Source of the DNA: Zea mays
Taxonomy: Eukaryota; Streptophyta; Magnoliopsida; Poales; Poaceae
Assembly (NCBI RefSeq): GCF_902167145.1
Contig: NC_050097.1
Span: 109,215,982 to 109,279,981 of the forward strand
Reading direction: 5' to 3'
DNA length: 64,000 bases
A program made the translations under genes and the position numbers. Of this stretch, positions 45,035 through 56,476 are shown in pieces. The notes below the pieces were generated by a model. The model did no database searches. It saw only the letters and a list, made by a program, of their open reading frames with translations, and was not told where the DNA came from. Position 1 is the first letter of the stretch; each line of letters starts with the position of its first letter.

Positions 45035-45510
45035 TCCGCCTCGCCCGACCCAGGGGCTCGGGCTCGGCCTCGGCAACGGAAGACAGACTCGACCCCAGCT
45101 TCGGAGGAGCCCCCACGTCGCCCGGCCTCGGGCGCGGGCCCGCCACGTCAACAGGGAGCGCCATCATCACCCTACCCCGAGCCGACTCGGGCCGCAGAGA
45201 ACAAGACCGGTGTCCCATCTGGCTAGTCCCGCCAGATAGGCAATGATGGCGCCCCGCGTGCCCTGTGACGACGGCGGCTCTCAGCTCCCTTACGGAAGCA
45301 GGGGGACGTCAGCAAGGACTCGACCGCTCCAACAGCTGTCCCTCCGCCAGGCTCCGTTGCTCCTCCGACAGCCACGACATCATACCAGCAGGGCGCCAAG
45401 ATCTCTCCGGCTGCCACATTGGCATGTACTTAGGGCGCTAGCTCTCCCTCCGCTAGACACGTAGCACTCTGCTACATCCCCATTGTACACCTGGATCCTC
45501 TCCTTACGCC

Positions 45511-45519
45511 TATAAAAGG
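45511..45519 (+). promoter_or_regulatory. TATA box of element G 5' LTR
   Basis: TATAAAAGG stands about 1.36 kb into the LTR and 300 bp before its end; the copy in the 3' LTR is 57841-57849. Transcription probably starts about 30 bp downstream. Confidence 0.75.
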
Positions 45520-45819
45520 AAGGACCAGGGCCTTCTTAGAGAAGGTTGGCCGCGCGGGACGAGGACGGGACAGGCGCTCTCTTGGGGCCGCTCGCTTCCC
45601 TCACCCGCGTGGACGCTTGTAACCCCCTACTGCAAGCGCACCCGACCTGGGCGCGGGACGAACACGAAGGCCGCGGGATTTCCACCTCTCTCACGCCCGT
45701 CTCCGGCCACCTCGCTTTCCCCCCTTCGCGCTCGCCCACGCGCTCGACCCATCTGGGCTGGGGCACGCGGCACACTCACTCGTCGGCTCAGGGACCCCCC
45801 GGTCTCGAAACGCCGACGG

Positions 45820-45838
45820 TTGGCGCGCCAGGTAGGGG
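45820..45838 (+). other. Primer binding site of element G
   Basis: TTGGCGCGCCAGGTAGGGG directly follows the 5' LTR, one base after its last residue. Confidence 0.8.
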
Positions 45839-45878
45839 CCTGCTGCGTGCTGACGAACAGCTTCCCGTCAAGCTCCAG

Positions 45879-48800
45879 ATGGGCAGTCTCCAGCAACCTC
45901 TCCGGCCCGGGACGATGCTCCGTTTTGGGAGTCTTGAGTTCATGTCCTTCGACGGCAGCTACGACATGATACTCCTTCCACCGCCGCGCGACAACGACAA
46001 TGGCAGCCGACAACCCGCCCGCCGGCGACGGAATCGACGACATCTTCCCCGTATGGTGGAAGAACAACATTCGAACTCGCCCCGTCCTCTCCCCCGCCAA
46101 CGGAGGAGGAGGCGGGGCAGCCAAGGCCAAGCGGGAGGCCGCGCTTCGTCGGCTGTCGAGCGAATCGACGTTCCCAGCGCCCCAACGGAAGGCACGCCGG
46201 GCGTCGACCTCGCGTTCGAGACGAAGGCAAGCGCCGTCCCCCCGCGACACACCGATCCCGAGCAAGAAGACGACGCCAGCGCGCTCGCGGAGGGCTTGCA
46301 GGACGTCACCCTCGTACCTGAGACGACGGTGCAACCAGTCCCCGATGTGACTACGTCGCTCCTCGTCGACCAAAAGGTACTGACTGATTCCCATCTTACA
46401 TCATTTCGACTCGGCCTCAACCCGCCTAGCGACCTTGCTTTGGCGGGCGCCCTCGTTGAGGCGAGTGCAACCCCACTGGGGTTTCGTATGCGGTCGCCTT
46501 GGGACCGATTGACGGACGTCTCGACCTACGGGCCCTCTGGGTCCGAGGAAGATGACGATCCCAGCATCTGTTGGGATTTCTCTGGATTTGGCAACCCTAG
46601 TGCCATGCGGGACTTCATGACCGCATGTGACTACTGCCTCTCCGACTGTTCCGACGGTGGCCGCAGCCTTGACGATGAGGACTGCGGCCCAAGCCGCGAA
46701 TGTTTCCACGTCGAGCTAGGGGATCCCTCCGAAGGCAACCATCTTGGCATGCCGGAGGACGGTGATCTTCCTAGGCCGGTGCCTCGCGCCGACATCCCGC
46801 GGGAGCTAGCTGTGGTCCCCGTTCCGGCGGGGGGTCACGACCCACAGCTCGAGCAAGTCCGCGGGGCGCAGGCCAGGCTCGACGAGGGAGCAGGAGCGCT
46901 TGAGCCGATCCGTCGGGACGTTGGGCAGGTATGGGCGGGCCAACCCCCGGCCGGAGAAATGCGTCACCTGCCCCAAGGTCTCCAGCACCGCGTCGCCAAC
47001 GATGTCAGGGTCAGGCCGCCGCCCACATCCAGCGGGGTCGGTCAGAACCTGGCAGTCGCAGCGATGCTCCTCCGCGCGATGCCGGAGCCATCAACCACCG
47101 AGGGTCGGCGAATCCAGGGAGAGCTCAAGAATCTCCTGGAAGGCGCTGCAGCCCGACGGGCCGAGAGCACTGCCTCCCGAAGGCAGGGATACCCCTCGGA
47201 ACCTCACGCCGCGACTTCCCGATTCATGCGGGAAGCCTCGGTCTACACCGGGCGCACGCGCAACACCGCGCTTGCGGCCCCGGGCCACCTCGGCAACGAG
47301 CACCACCGTCGCGACCGTCGGGCCCACCTCGACGAAAGGGTGCGCCGAGGCTACCACCCCAGGCGCGGGGGGCGCTACGACAGCGGGGAAGATCGGAGTC
47401 CCTCGCCCGAACCACCCGGTCCGCAGGCCTTCAGTCGGGCCATCCGACGGGCGCCGTTCCCGACCCGGTTCCGACCCCCGACTACTATCACAAAGTACTC
47501 GGGGGAAACGAGGCCGGAACTGTGGCTCGCAGACTACCGCCTGGCCTGCCAACTGGGTGGGACGGACGACGACAACCTCATCATCCGTAACCTCCCCCTG
47601 TTCCTCTCCGACACTGCTCGCGCCTGGTTGGAGCACCTGCCTCCGGGACAGATCTCCAACTGGGATGACTTGGTCCAAGCCTTCGCCGGCAATTTCCAGG
47701 GCACGTACGTGCGCCCCGGGAATTCCTGGGACCTCCGGAGCTGCCGGCAACAGCCGGGAGAGTCGCTCCGGGACTACATCCGGCGATTCTCGAAGCAGCG
47801 CACCGAGCTGCCCAACATCACCGACTCGGATGTCATCGGCGCGTTCCTTGCTGGCACCACCTGCCGCGACCTGGTGAGTAAGTTGGGTCGCAAGACCCCC
47901 ACCAGGGCGAGCGAGCTGATGGACATCGCCACCAAGTTCGCCTCTGGCCAGGAGGCGGTCGAGGCTATCTTCCGAAAGGACAAGCAGCCCCAGGGCCGCC
48001 CATCGGAAGAGGCTCCCGAGGCGTCTACTCTGCGCGGCGCCAAGAAGAAAGGCAAGAAGAAGTCGCAATCGAAACGCGACGCCGCCGACGCGGACCTTGT
48101 CGCCGCCGCCGAGTACAAGAACCCTCGGAAGCCCCCCGGAGGTGCTAACCTCTTCGACAAGATGCTCAAGGAGCCGTGCCCCTACCATCAGGGGCCCGTC
48201 AAGCACACCCTCGAGGAGTGCGTCATGCTTCGGCGCCACTTCCACAGGGCCGGGCCACCCGCGGAGGGTGGCAGGGCCCGCGACGACGACAAAAAGGAAG
48301 ATCACCAAGCAGGAGAGTACCCCGAGGTCCGCGACTGCTTCATGATCTACGGTGGGCATGCGGCGAATGCCTCGGCTCGGCATCGCAAGCAAGAGCGCCG
48401 GGAGGTCTACTCGGTGAAGGTGGCGGCGCCAGTCTACCTAGACTGGTCCGACAAGCCCATCACCTTCGACCAAGCTGACCACCCCGACCACGTGCCGAGC
48501 CCGGGGAAATACCCGCTCGTCGTCGACCCCATCGTCGGCGACGTCAGGCTCACCAAGGTCCTGATGGACGGAGGCAGCTGCCTCAACATCATCTACGCCG
48601 AGACCCTCAGGCTCCTGCGCGTCGATCTGTCCTCCGTCCGGGCAGGCGCTGCGCCCTTCCACGGGATCATCCCTGGGAAGCGCGTCCAGCCCCTTGGACG
48701 ACTCGACCTTCCCGTCTGCTTCGGAATGCCCTCCAACTTCCGAAGGGAGACCTTGACGTTCGAGGTGGTCGGGTTCCGAGGAACCTACCACGCGGTACTG

Positions 48801-51800
48801 GGGAGGCCATGCTACGCGAAGTTCATGGCCGTACCCAACTACACCTACCTGAAGCTCAAGATGTCGGGCCCCAACGGGGTCATCACCGTCGGCCCCACGT
48901 ACAAACACGCGTTCGAATGCGACGTGGAGTGCGTGGAGTACGCCGAGGCCCTCGCCGAGTCCGAGGCCCTCATCGCCGACCTAGAGAACCTCTCCAAAGA
49001 GGTGCCAGACGTGAAGCGTCATGCCGGCAACTTCGAGCCAGCGGAGACGGTTAAGGTCGTCCCTCTCGACCCCAGTGGCGACACCTCCAAGCAGATCCGG
49101 ATTGGTTCCGGGCTCGACCCCAAATAGGAAGCAGTGCTCGTCGACTTTCTCCGCGCAAACGCCGACGTCTTTGCGTGGAGTCCCTCGGACATGCCCGGCA
49201 TACCGAGGGATGTCGCCGAGCACTCGCTGGATATTCGGGCCGGAGCCCGACCCGTCAGGCAGCCTCTGCGCCGATTCGACGAGGAGAAGCGCAGAGTGAT
49301 AGGCGAGGAGATCCACAAGCTAATGGCAGCAGGGTTCATCAAAGAGGTATTCCATCCCGAATGGCTTGCCAACCCTGTGCTTGTGAGGAAGAAAGGGGGG
49401 AAATGGCGGATGTGTGTAGACTACACTGGTCTCAACAAAGCATGTCCGAAGGTTCCCTACCCTCTACCTCGCATCGATCAAATCGTGGATTCCACTGCTG
49501 GGTGTGAAACCCTGTCCTTCCTCGATGCCTACTCAGGGTATCACCAAATCCGGATGAAAGAGTCCGACCAGCTCGCGACTTCTTTCATCACGCCCTTCGG
49601 CATGTACTGCTATGTCACCATGCCGTTCGGTTTGAGGAATGCGGGCGCGACGTACCAGCGGTGCATGAACCATGTGTTCGGCGAACACATCAGTCGCACA
49701 GTCGAGGCCTACGTTGATGACATCATCGTCAAGACAAGGAAGGCTTCCGACCTTTTCTCCGACCTTGAAGTGACATTCCGATGTCTCAAGGCGAAAGGAG
49801 TCAAGCTCAATCCTGAGAAGTGTGTCTTCGGGGTGCCCCGGGGCATGCTCCTGGGGTTCATCGTCTCCGAGTGAGGCATCGAAGCCAACCCGAAGAAGAT
49901 CACAGCTATCACCAGCATGGGGCCCATCAAGGACTTAAAGGGCGTACAGAGGGTCATGGGATGTCTCGCGGCCCTGAGCCGCTTCATTTCACGCCTCGGC
50001 GAAAGAGGTCTGCCTCTGTACCGCCTCTTAAGGAAGACCGAGTGTTTCGCTTGGACCCCTGAGGCCGAGGAAGCTCTCGGGAACCTGAAGGCGCTCCTTA
50101 CAAAGGCGCCTATCTTGGTGCCCCCAGCTGATGGAGAAGCCCTCTTGGTCTACGTCGCCGCGACCACTCAGGTGGTTAGTGCCGCGATTGTGGTCGAGAG
50201 GCAAGAAGAAGGGCAGGCATTGCCCATTCAGAGGCCAGTCTACTTCGTCAGCGAGGTACTGTCCGAGACCAAGATCCGCTACCCACAAGTTCAGAAGCTG
50301 CTGTATGCAGTGATCCTGACGAGGCGAAAGTTGCGACATTACTTCGAGTCTCATCCGGTAACTGTGGTGTCATCCTTCCCCCTGGGGGAGATCATCCAGT
50401 GCCGAGAGGCCTCGGGCAGGATCGCAAAGTGGGCGGTGGAAATCATGGGCAAAACGATCTCGTTCGCCCCTCGGAAGGCCATCAAGTCCCAGGTGTTGGC
50501 GGACTTCGTAGCCGAATGGGTCGACACCCAGCTGCCGACGGCTCCGATCCAACCGGAGCTCTGGACCATGTTTTTCGACAGGTCGCTGATGAAGACGGGA
50601 GCCGGCGCGGGCCTGCTCTTCATCTCGCCCCTCGGGAAGCACCTACGCTACGTGCTACGCCTCAATTTCCCGGCGTCCAACAATGTGGCTGAGTACGAGG
50701 CTCTGGTCAATGGGTTGCGGATCGCCATCGAGCTAGGGGTCAGACGCCTCGACGCCCGCGGTGACTCGCGGCTCGTCATCGACCAAGTCATGAAGAACTC
50801 CCACTGCCGTGACCCGAAGATGGAGGCCTACTGCGATGAGGTTCGGTGCCTGGAAGACAAGTTCTACGGGCTCGAGCTCAACCACATCGCTCGGCGCTAC
50901 AACGAGACTGCGGACGAGCTGGCTAAAATAGCCTCGGGGCGAACAACGGTTCCCCCGGACGTCTTCTCCCGGGATCTGCATCAACCCTCCGTCAAGATCG
51001 ACGACACGCCCGAGCCCGAGGCACCCTCGGCCCGGCCCGAGGCGCCCTCAGTTCAGCCCGAGGCACCCTCGGCCCCCGAGGGCGAGGCACTGCACGTCGA
51101 GGAGGATCAGAGCGGGGCCACGCCTGATCGAAATTGGCAGACCCCGTACCTGCAATATCTCCACCGAGGAGAGCTACCCCTCGACCAAGCCGAGGCTCGG
51201 CGGGTAGCGCGACACGCCAAGTCGTTCGTCTTGCTGGGCGATGAGGAGGAGCTCTACCACCGCAGCCCCTCGGGCATCCTCCAGCGATGCATCTCCATCG
51301 CCGAAGGACAGGAACTCCTGCAAGAAATACACTCGGGGGCTTGCGGCCATCATGCAGCGCCTCGAGCCCTTGTCGGGAATGCTTTCCGGCAAGGCTTCTA
51401 CTGGCCAACGGCGGTGGCTGACGCCACTAGAATTGTCCGCACCTGCGAAGGGTGCCAATTCTATGCGAAGCAGACCCACCTGCCCGCTCAGGCTCTGCAG
51501 ACGATACCCATCACCTGGCCCTTTGCTGTATGGGGTCTAGACCTCGTCGGTCCCTTGCAGAAGGCGCCCGGGGGCTACACGCACCTGCTGGTCGCCATCG
51601 ACAAATTCTCCAAGTGGATCGAGGTCCGACCCCTGAACAGCATCAGGTCCGAGCAGGCGGTGGCGTTCTTCACCAACATCATCCATCGCTTCGGGGTCCC
51701 AAACTCCATCATCACTGACAACGGTACCCAGTTCACCGGCAGAAAATTCTTGGATTTTTGCGAGGATCACCACATCCGGGTGGACTGGGCCGCCGTGGCT

Positions 51801-52376
51801 CATCCCATGTCGAATGGGCAAGTAGAGCGTGCCAACGGCATGATTCTACAAGGGCTCAAGCCCCGGATTTACAACGACCTCAACAAGTTCGGCAAGCGAT
51901 GGATGAAGGAACTCCCCTCGGTGATCTGGAGCCTGAGGACAACGCCAAGCCGAGCCACGGGTTTCACGCCGTTCTTCCTGGTCTACGGGGCCGAGGCCAT
52001 CTTGCCCACTGACCTGGAATACGGCTCCCCGAGGACGAGGGCCTACAACGATCAAAGCAACCAAGCTAGCCGAGAAGAATCGCTGGACCAGCTGGAAGAG
52101 GCTCGGGACAGGGCCTTACTACACTCGGCGCGGTACCAGCAGTCCCTACGACGCTACCACGCCCGAGAGGTCCGGCCCCGAGACCTCCAGGTGGGCGACC
52201 TCGTGCTTCGGCTACGACAAGACGCCCGAGGGAGGCACAAGCTCACGCCCCCCTGGGAGGGGCCATTCGTCATCGCCAAAGTTCTGAAGCCCGGAACATA
52301 CAAGCTGGCCAACAATCAAGGCAAGATCTACGGCAACGCTTGGAACATCAAACAGCTACGTCGCTTCTACCCTTAA
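45879..52376 (+). CDS. gag-pol: Element G gag-pol, single frame with two in-frame stops
   Basis: From ATG 45879 the frame stays open to TAG 49125-49127, reopens to TGA 49872-49874 and continues to 52376, with no frameshift. Gag core (about 47460-47990): F-R-P-P-T-T-I-T-K-Y-S-G and W-L-E-H-L-P-P-G-Q-I. A C-P-Y-H ... C metal-binding stretch follows near 48175. The protease (about 48560) has L-M-D-G-G-S, as in related Tat-type elements rather than D-T-G. RT has M-C-V-D-Y-T-G-L-N-K-A-C-P and Y-V-D-D at 49710-49721. RNase H has F-F-D-R-S where D-G-S is usual, so one residue next to the catalytic Asp is changed. A three-fold P-E-A-P-S repeat lies near 51010-51090. Integrase has an H-H-C-C finger and D, D-35-E. 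Both stops sit where Gln and Arg codons are likely (CAG to TAG, CGA to TGA). The frame also extends upstream into the LTR with no ATG. Confidence 0.92.
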
Positions 52377-54000
52377 GATGTTTTCAAGTTGTTCATATAC
52401 CTCGCGCCCACGCAAAAGTTTAGTCATCAAGGAAGGGTCGGCCTCGCCTCAGCAAAGCCCGACCCTCCCTCGGGGGCTAAAAGGGGGGAGACCCCCTCTG
52501 CGTCGAAATTTTCCTCGAAAAAAGATCTCTTTTAGCAGAATTTCTTTCGTGCTTTTTGACTACTTCAAAAAGCGGATCCTGGAAACAACGGAGTACACGT
52601 AAGCAGCCAAGGCTGACCGAGCCGAGGGACTCCTACGCCTCCGGGATACGGATACCTCACTCATCACCTTCTGCGATAAGTAACTCGCGTTCGGATAAAG
52701 TGATCCCGCGGACCGAACAAGTCTTTACGTTCGGAAGCTCTTCTGCCGAAGCGGTCCTTCAAGCCTTCTCGACCGAATCGGTGACAGGGCCTCATGGACG
52801 GGTGAAAGTACGCGTAAGCGGCAAGGCCGACCGAGCCGAGGGACTCCCACGCCTCCGGGATACGGATACCTCACTCATCACCTTCCGCGAGAAGCAACTC
52901 TCGCTCGCATAAATATCCCTGTTACCGACAAAAAGTCCAGATGCTCGAAATAAGAGGAAAGGAGACGCAGCTTTACAACGCAGCGAGGGTGTGTTTTCTG
53001 GCCTCAGCGGCCGCAGAAGGCACACGCTACAAGGTGATCTGATCCTGCAGGCTCGGGTCTTCACGCTGGAGGGGGGCTGTAACACCCTCGGCATCGACGA
53101 CACCTTCAGCGAGGACCGACCCAGCCTCGGACGACGACGCGGTCCAGGGACTCCTCCGGGAATCCGGCCCGAGCAGGCGGCTCGGCCGGTTGCCTCAGGG
53201 GCCTCGGCCAACCATCTTCCAAGGGCGCCAGCCCGACCCGAGGCCTCGGCTGGTCAACTCCGGCGCCGGTCCCGCTGACGGACAACCCGGCTAGGCTCCG
53301 GCCAACCAAGTTTCCATTTTCGAGCCAACTCTGCCTCTGTTCGTGCTGATATCGCTACCCCTGGCCTCAGCTCATCGAAGAGCGGCCAAGGGGTCCCTTT
53401 AACTAAGCTAGAGGAGCCTCAGACAACAAGGCCGATCGAGCCGAAGGACTCCTACGCCTCCGGGATACGGATACCTCACTCGTCACCTTGACACGGGGCG
53501 ACTCATGCTTGGTGAAGCGGTTCAGATAATCAACAGGCGAGACTTAATGCTCGAAAACGAGGAAAAAACATGGCTCCGTGCCAAAATTACATACATGTTC
53601 AGGCCTCGACAGCCACAATGAACAAAAACACTGGCATTCAAGGTGCCATTACAAACAGAACTCTGGTTCCCCCTCCGCAGGTACGAACAACCCCACTCCA
53701 TGGGGAAAGGCCTGCGGAGCAACAGAAGACTGACGAGCGGCTCGCCGCCGCCCGCTCTGACTACGACGACAACGATCCCCGCTCCGGATGGTCGAGCTGC
53801 AGCAGCGCAGGCCTCAGGGTGGGCGCTGCTGCAATCTTGCCCTCGCCCACACCGACGCCCGAGGGGCGAGGACAAGTACGAAGAACCGGAGGCCCGAAGC
53901 GCGGATGGTGGCGGTGATCCCGTCGGTGACGGGGACTTCTCGAGCCGCCTCCGCCTCGGCACCGACGGTAGGGGCCATCGGCCCCCCGGCAGATCCCCAC

Positions 54001-54636
54001 TCAAATCCTCCCGGGCGAGTGGGGCACCGACCTCCGCGTGAGGGCGCCATCCCGGTGCAAAGGCAGGACCACCCCAGAACACGAACGCCGCCCTAGCAGC
54101 GCGCGGCATCTTAGGTGGTCCTCCCGTGCACACGGCGCGGCAGCCGCCCTCCGGCAGGAGGGGCCGCCGGGAGCCAAGCCGACGAGCCCGACACGCTGGA
54201 GGTGACGACGCCCGCCGTCGACCGGCCCCGCGTTGTCGAAGTCCGGGCCGCCCGCAGGGCCAGTGAGCGCCCTCTCCCTCGAACGCCGCGGGAAAGGGTG
54301 ACCCACGAACCCGCGTGGGAGGTAGAGCACCGGCTCAGCCCGGCCCCCACCCCAGCGAGGATGATGAACATCCTTGAAGCTGAGGGTGGGACAAAGATCG
54401 CAGCCCGGCTTGCTTCTCCCCACCCAGGAACTGGCGGTCACCGTCTTGGGTGACCACCAGCGGAGGGGAGCAACCGGGCTGCGTGATGAAAATCCTTGAA
54501 GCCGAACGATGGCTGAAAGGTACCAACTCCCACGGAGTTGCGTTCCTCCAACGATGAGGCGGAAAGACGGCGGGTACCCCCCATCCAGGGGCTTGGAAGA
54601 TGGAAAGACACGACGCATAAGGGAGGAAGAAGACAT
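54001..54636 (-). CDS. Possible antisense open frame in element G, unrecognised
   Basis: A 211-residue frame starts with ATG at 54636, about 30 bp after TTTAAAAG on the - strand (about 54664). It lies where Grande-like A and B have their antisense gene. The product is Arg/Gly/Ser/Pro-rich, contains two similar segments (F-K-D-V-H-H-P and L-Q-G-F-S-S-R) and matches no family I know. Composition alone may explain it. Confidence 0.2.
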   Translation of the reverse strand: MSSSSLMRRVFPSSKPLDGGYPPSFRLIVGGTQLRGSWYLSAIVRLQGFSSRSPVAPLRWWSPKTVTASSWVGRSKPGCDLCPTLSFKDVHHPRWGGGRAEPVLYLPRGFVGHPFPRRSRERALTGPAGGPDFDNAGPVDGGRRHLQRVGLVGLAPGGPSCRRAAAAPCAREDHLRCRALLGRRSCSGVVLPLHRDGALTRRSVPHSPGRI

Positions 54637-55540
54637 GGTCGCCTTCCGAAAGGGGTCACCCCCCTTTTAAAGGCAACTCTCCCTACGTGCGCCCTCAAAC
54701 GTCACGGGCTGAGTCTTCTCCAACACGCTCCAAGGCCCTCCCCTGTGGCGCGGGGGCTGGGTCCCGCATGTCATGCAAACCGGCTCAGAGCAGAAGAAGC
54801 CAAACCGCCGCGTGGCGCACACAACCGCCCAGCGGTTACAAGCGACCCCCCACTTTTGCCCAGACCAACGGGCGGAAGGGGCGGGCAGCCATGCAGGCGG
54901 CATGCAACCGCGCCAGGTGTACGCGCTTCTCCGACTCCCAACACGCCAGCACGGAGGCCCAGGCCCACGTGTCACGCAACCGGCTCGCCAGATGCTGCAT
55001 GCAAGCAACTGCACCGCCACTTGCGCCACCACCGCGCCTCTTCGGTTGCGGAACCAATACCGCGACTCGAGGCGGCCCAGCGCACGACCCAGCAGCGCCA
55101 GCCTGGCGCGACGGTCAATACGGCCGAAAGCGGGCCGGCAGTAATGACGGTGGCAGGCGGGCGAGAGCAGCGGTCACGTCGTCAGCCAGGCTCACGTCCC
55201 ATCCAGGGGCAGCAGGAGAGCCTCCCCTCACGGCGTGAAGACGACGCGCCCGTGGTCCGTTCCTCGAACGGCTCGTGCACGCGCAACGGTCGCCCCGCCA
55301 ACCACTCGCCCTGTCGCATTAACTCCGCGGCGGGACAGGCGGCGCTCCTGGCAGGAGAAGCGGGCGACGCTTCGCCTTCGCTGTAATAACCGCGCCAAAA
55401 AAAAAGGTACGCCACGTCGTTCGATTTCGTATCCTTTTCCTTTTTTCCTCTTTCTCTATCTCTTGCAACAGGGACCGGGAAAGGGGGATACCCCGAAAAG
55501 GATCCTTCCCTGTGAAGGAACCGGGCTCCGAGCCCCCTTA

Positions 55541-55768
55541 CTGATCAGAGGTTCGAAGGCTGGCCCTTCGAGGGGTTCAACAGTCGCCTCAGATCGCGTG
55601 GGCCCTACACCCACTACTGGTCAGAGGTTCGAAGGCCGGCCCCCCGAAGGGCTCCACGGCCGCCTCAGGCTACTCGGGCTCCGCGCCCATTACTGATCAG
55701 GGGTTCGAAGGCTGGCCCCCGAAGGGTTCACAGTCGCCTCAGACGCCGAGCGAGGGATGACCAGGGGT
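55541..55768 (+). repeat. 76-bp tandem repeat, three copies, in element G
   Basis: Copies start at 55541, 55617 and 55693 and share CTGATCAGAGGTTCGAAGGC and a GAAGGG-TTCA-CAG-CGCCTCAG core. Period is exactly 76 bp between the first two and again between the next two. Confidence 0.85.
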
Positions 55769-56304
55769 ACGTTCGATACATAACCGAGGCTCGGGCTGCG
55801 CTCCCGAGGTACCCTAGGACATTTCCGAGACCAGCAGGAGCGATCTTGTAACGGAATCCCATCGGAGGGAGGCATCGAGCCCTCGGACCCCGTCGCCAGG
55901 GGACCGGGTCCGGCAGATCACCCGCAGGTACTTTTGGGCGTGCCTCTGGGCCCCTAGTCGACGCCCAACGAACGGGGCACGGACGTCCACTCGGATTACC
56001 CGCTTGCAGCTCACCGGAGACACCATGTTCGGTGCCCATCGAGGGTAACATGGCGCTCTCCCCCTCTCCTCCTTGCGGAAAGGCGACGTAGGGGCGTATG
56101 TAAAAAAGCCGAGTCTGTCCTTGATCACCCTCTCGCCCTGTGCGGAGGCTCGGGGGCTGCTCTCGCGAACCCGGCTCCGGCCGAACCGTTGACAGCGTCA
56201 ACATACCAGCCCGAGAGCTTGGGCCCCGACCGTGCACCCGGGCTATGACCAGTTCGCATGAGGGAACGACCAGACTAGCCAAAGCATTACGCAAGGCATT
56301 AAGA

Positions 56305-56334
56305 CCTCGGAGGAGTGAAACCACTCCTCCGAGG
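56305..56334. other. 13-bp hairpin upstream of the element G PPT
   Basis: CCTCGGAGGAGTG and CACTCCTCCGAGG pair perfectly around AAAC. A PPT-like CCTCGGGGGCTAC follows at once. A weaker hairpin (CCTCCAAGCGAGTG...CACTCCCTTCGAGG, 56433-56464) precedes the real PPT. Confidence 0.7.
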
Positions 56335-56459
56335 CCTCGGGGGCTACACCCGGCGGGTGCGCTCGCGCGCACCCACCGGAACAAAATGCAACCGAGAAAG
56401 GCTGGTCCCCTTGCAAAAAAGTGCGACGAAAGCCTCCAAGCGAGTGCTAACACTCCCTT

Positions 56460-56476
56460 CGAGGCTCGGGGGCTAT
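56460..56476 (+). other. Polypurine tract of element G
   Basis: CGAGGCTCGGGGGCTAT lies directly before the 3' LTR at 56477. Confidence 0.7.

Larger units (their letters stand above)
44147..45818 (+). repeat. 5' LTR of element G
   Basis: It carries seven 56-bp tandem repeats (44643 to about 45034), a TATAAAAGG box (45511-45519) and a GC-rich transcribed end. Its last base is G where the 3' LTR has A. Open frames on the - strand across the repeats are by-products of the repeat composition. Confidence 0.94.
52377..56476. other. Element G 3' region: GC-rich, with direct repeats and hairpins
   Basis: No domain is recognised. A 95-bp direct repeat (GCCGAGGGACTCCTACGCC...) occurs at 52621, 52835 and 53440. 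A 76-bp tandem repeat (CTGATCAGAGGTTCGAAGG...) occurs at 55541, 55617 and 55693. PPT-like GGCTCGGGGGCTA recurs at about 56146, 56332 and 56463. Long open frames on both strands (for example 54538-55386 on +) reflect GC-rich composition. A low-confidence antisense frame is listed separately. Confidence 0.65.

Noticed and set aside
44790..45218. Open frames on the - strand across the Huck LTR (also 57120-57548)
   Set aside because: They follow the 56-bp GC-rich repeat, have no domain and are by-products of composition.
47091..48392. 433-codon - strand frame opposite the Huck gag
   Set aside because: It is a mirror of a GC-rich coding strand; the + strand frame has clear gag motifs.
54538..55386. 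282-codon + strand frame in the Huck 3' region
   Set aside because: Arg/Pro/Ala-rich with no domain or start context; several frames are open here because of GC content.
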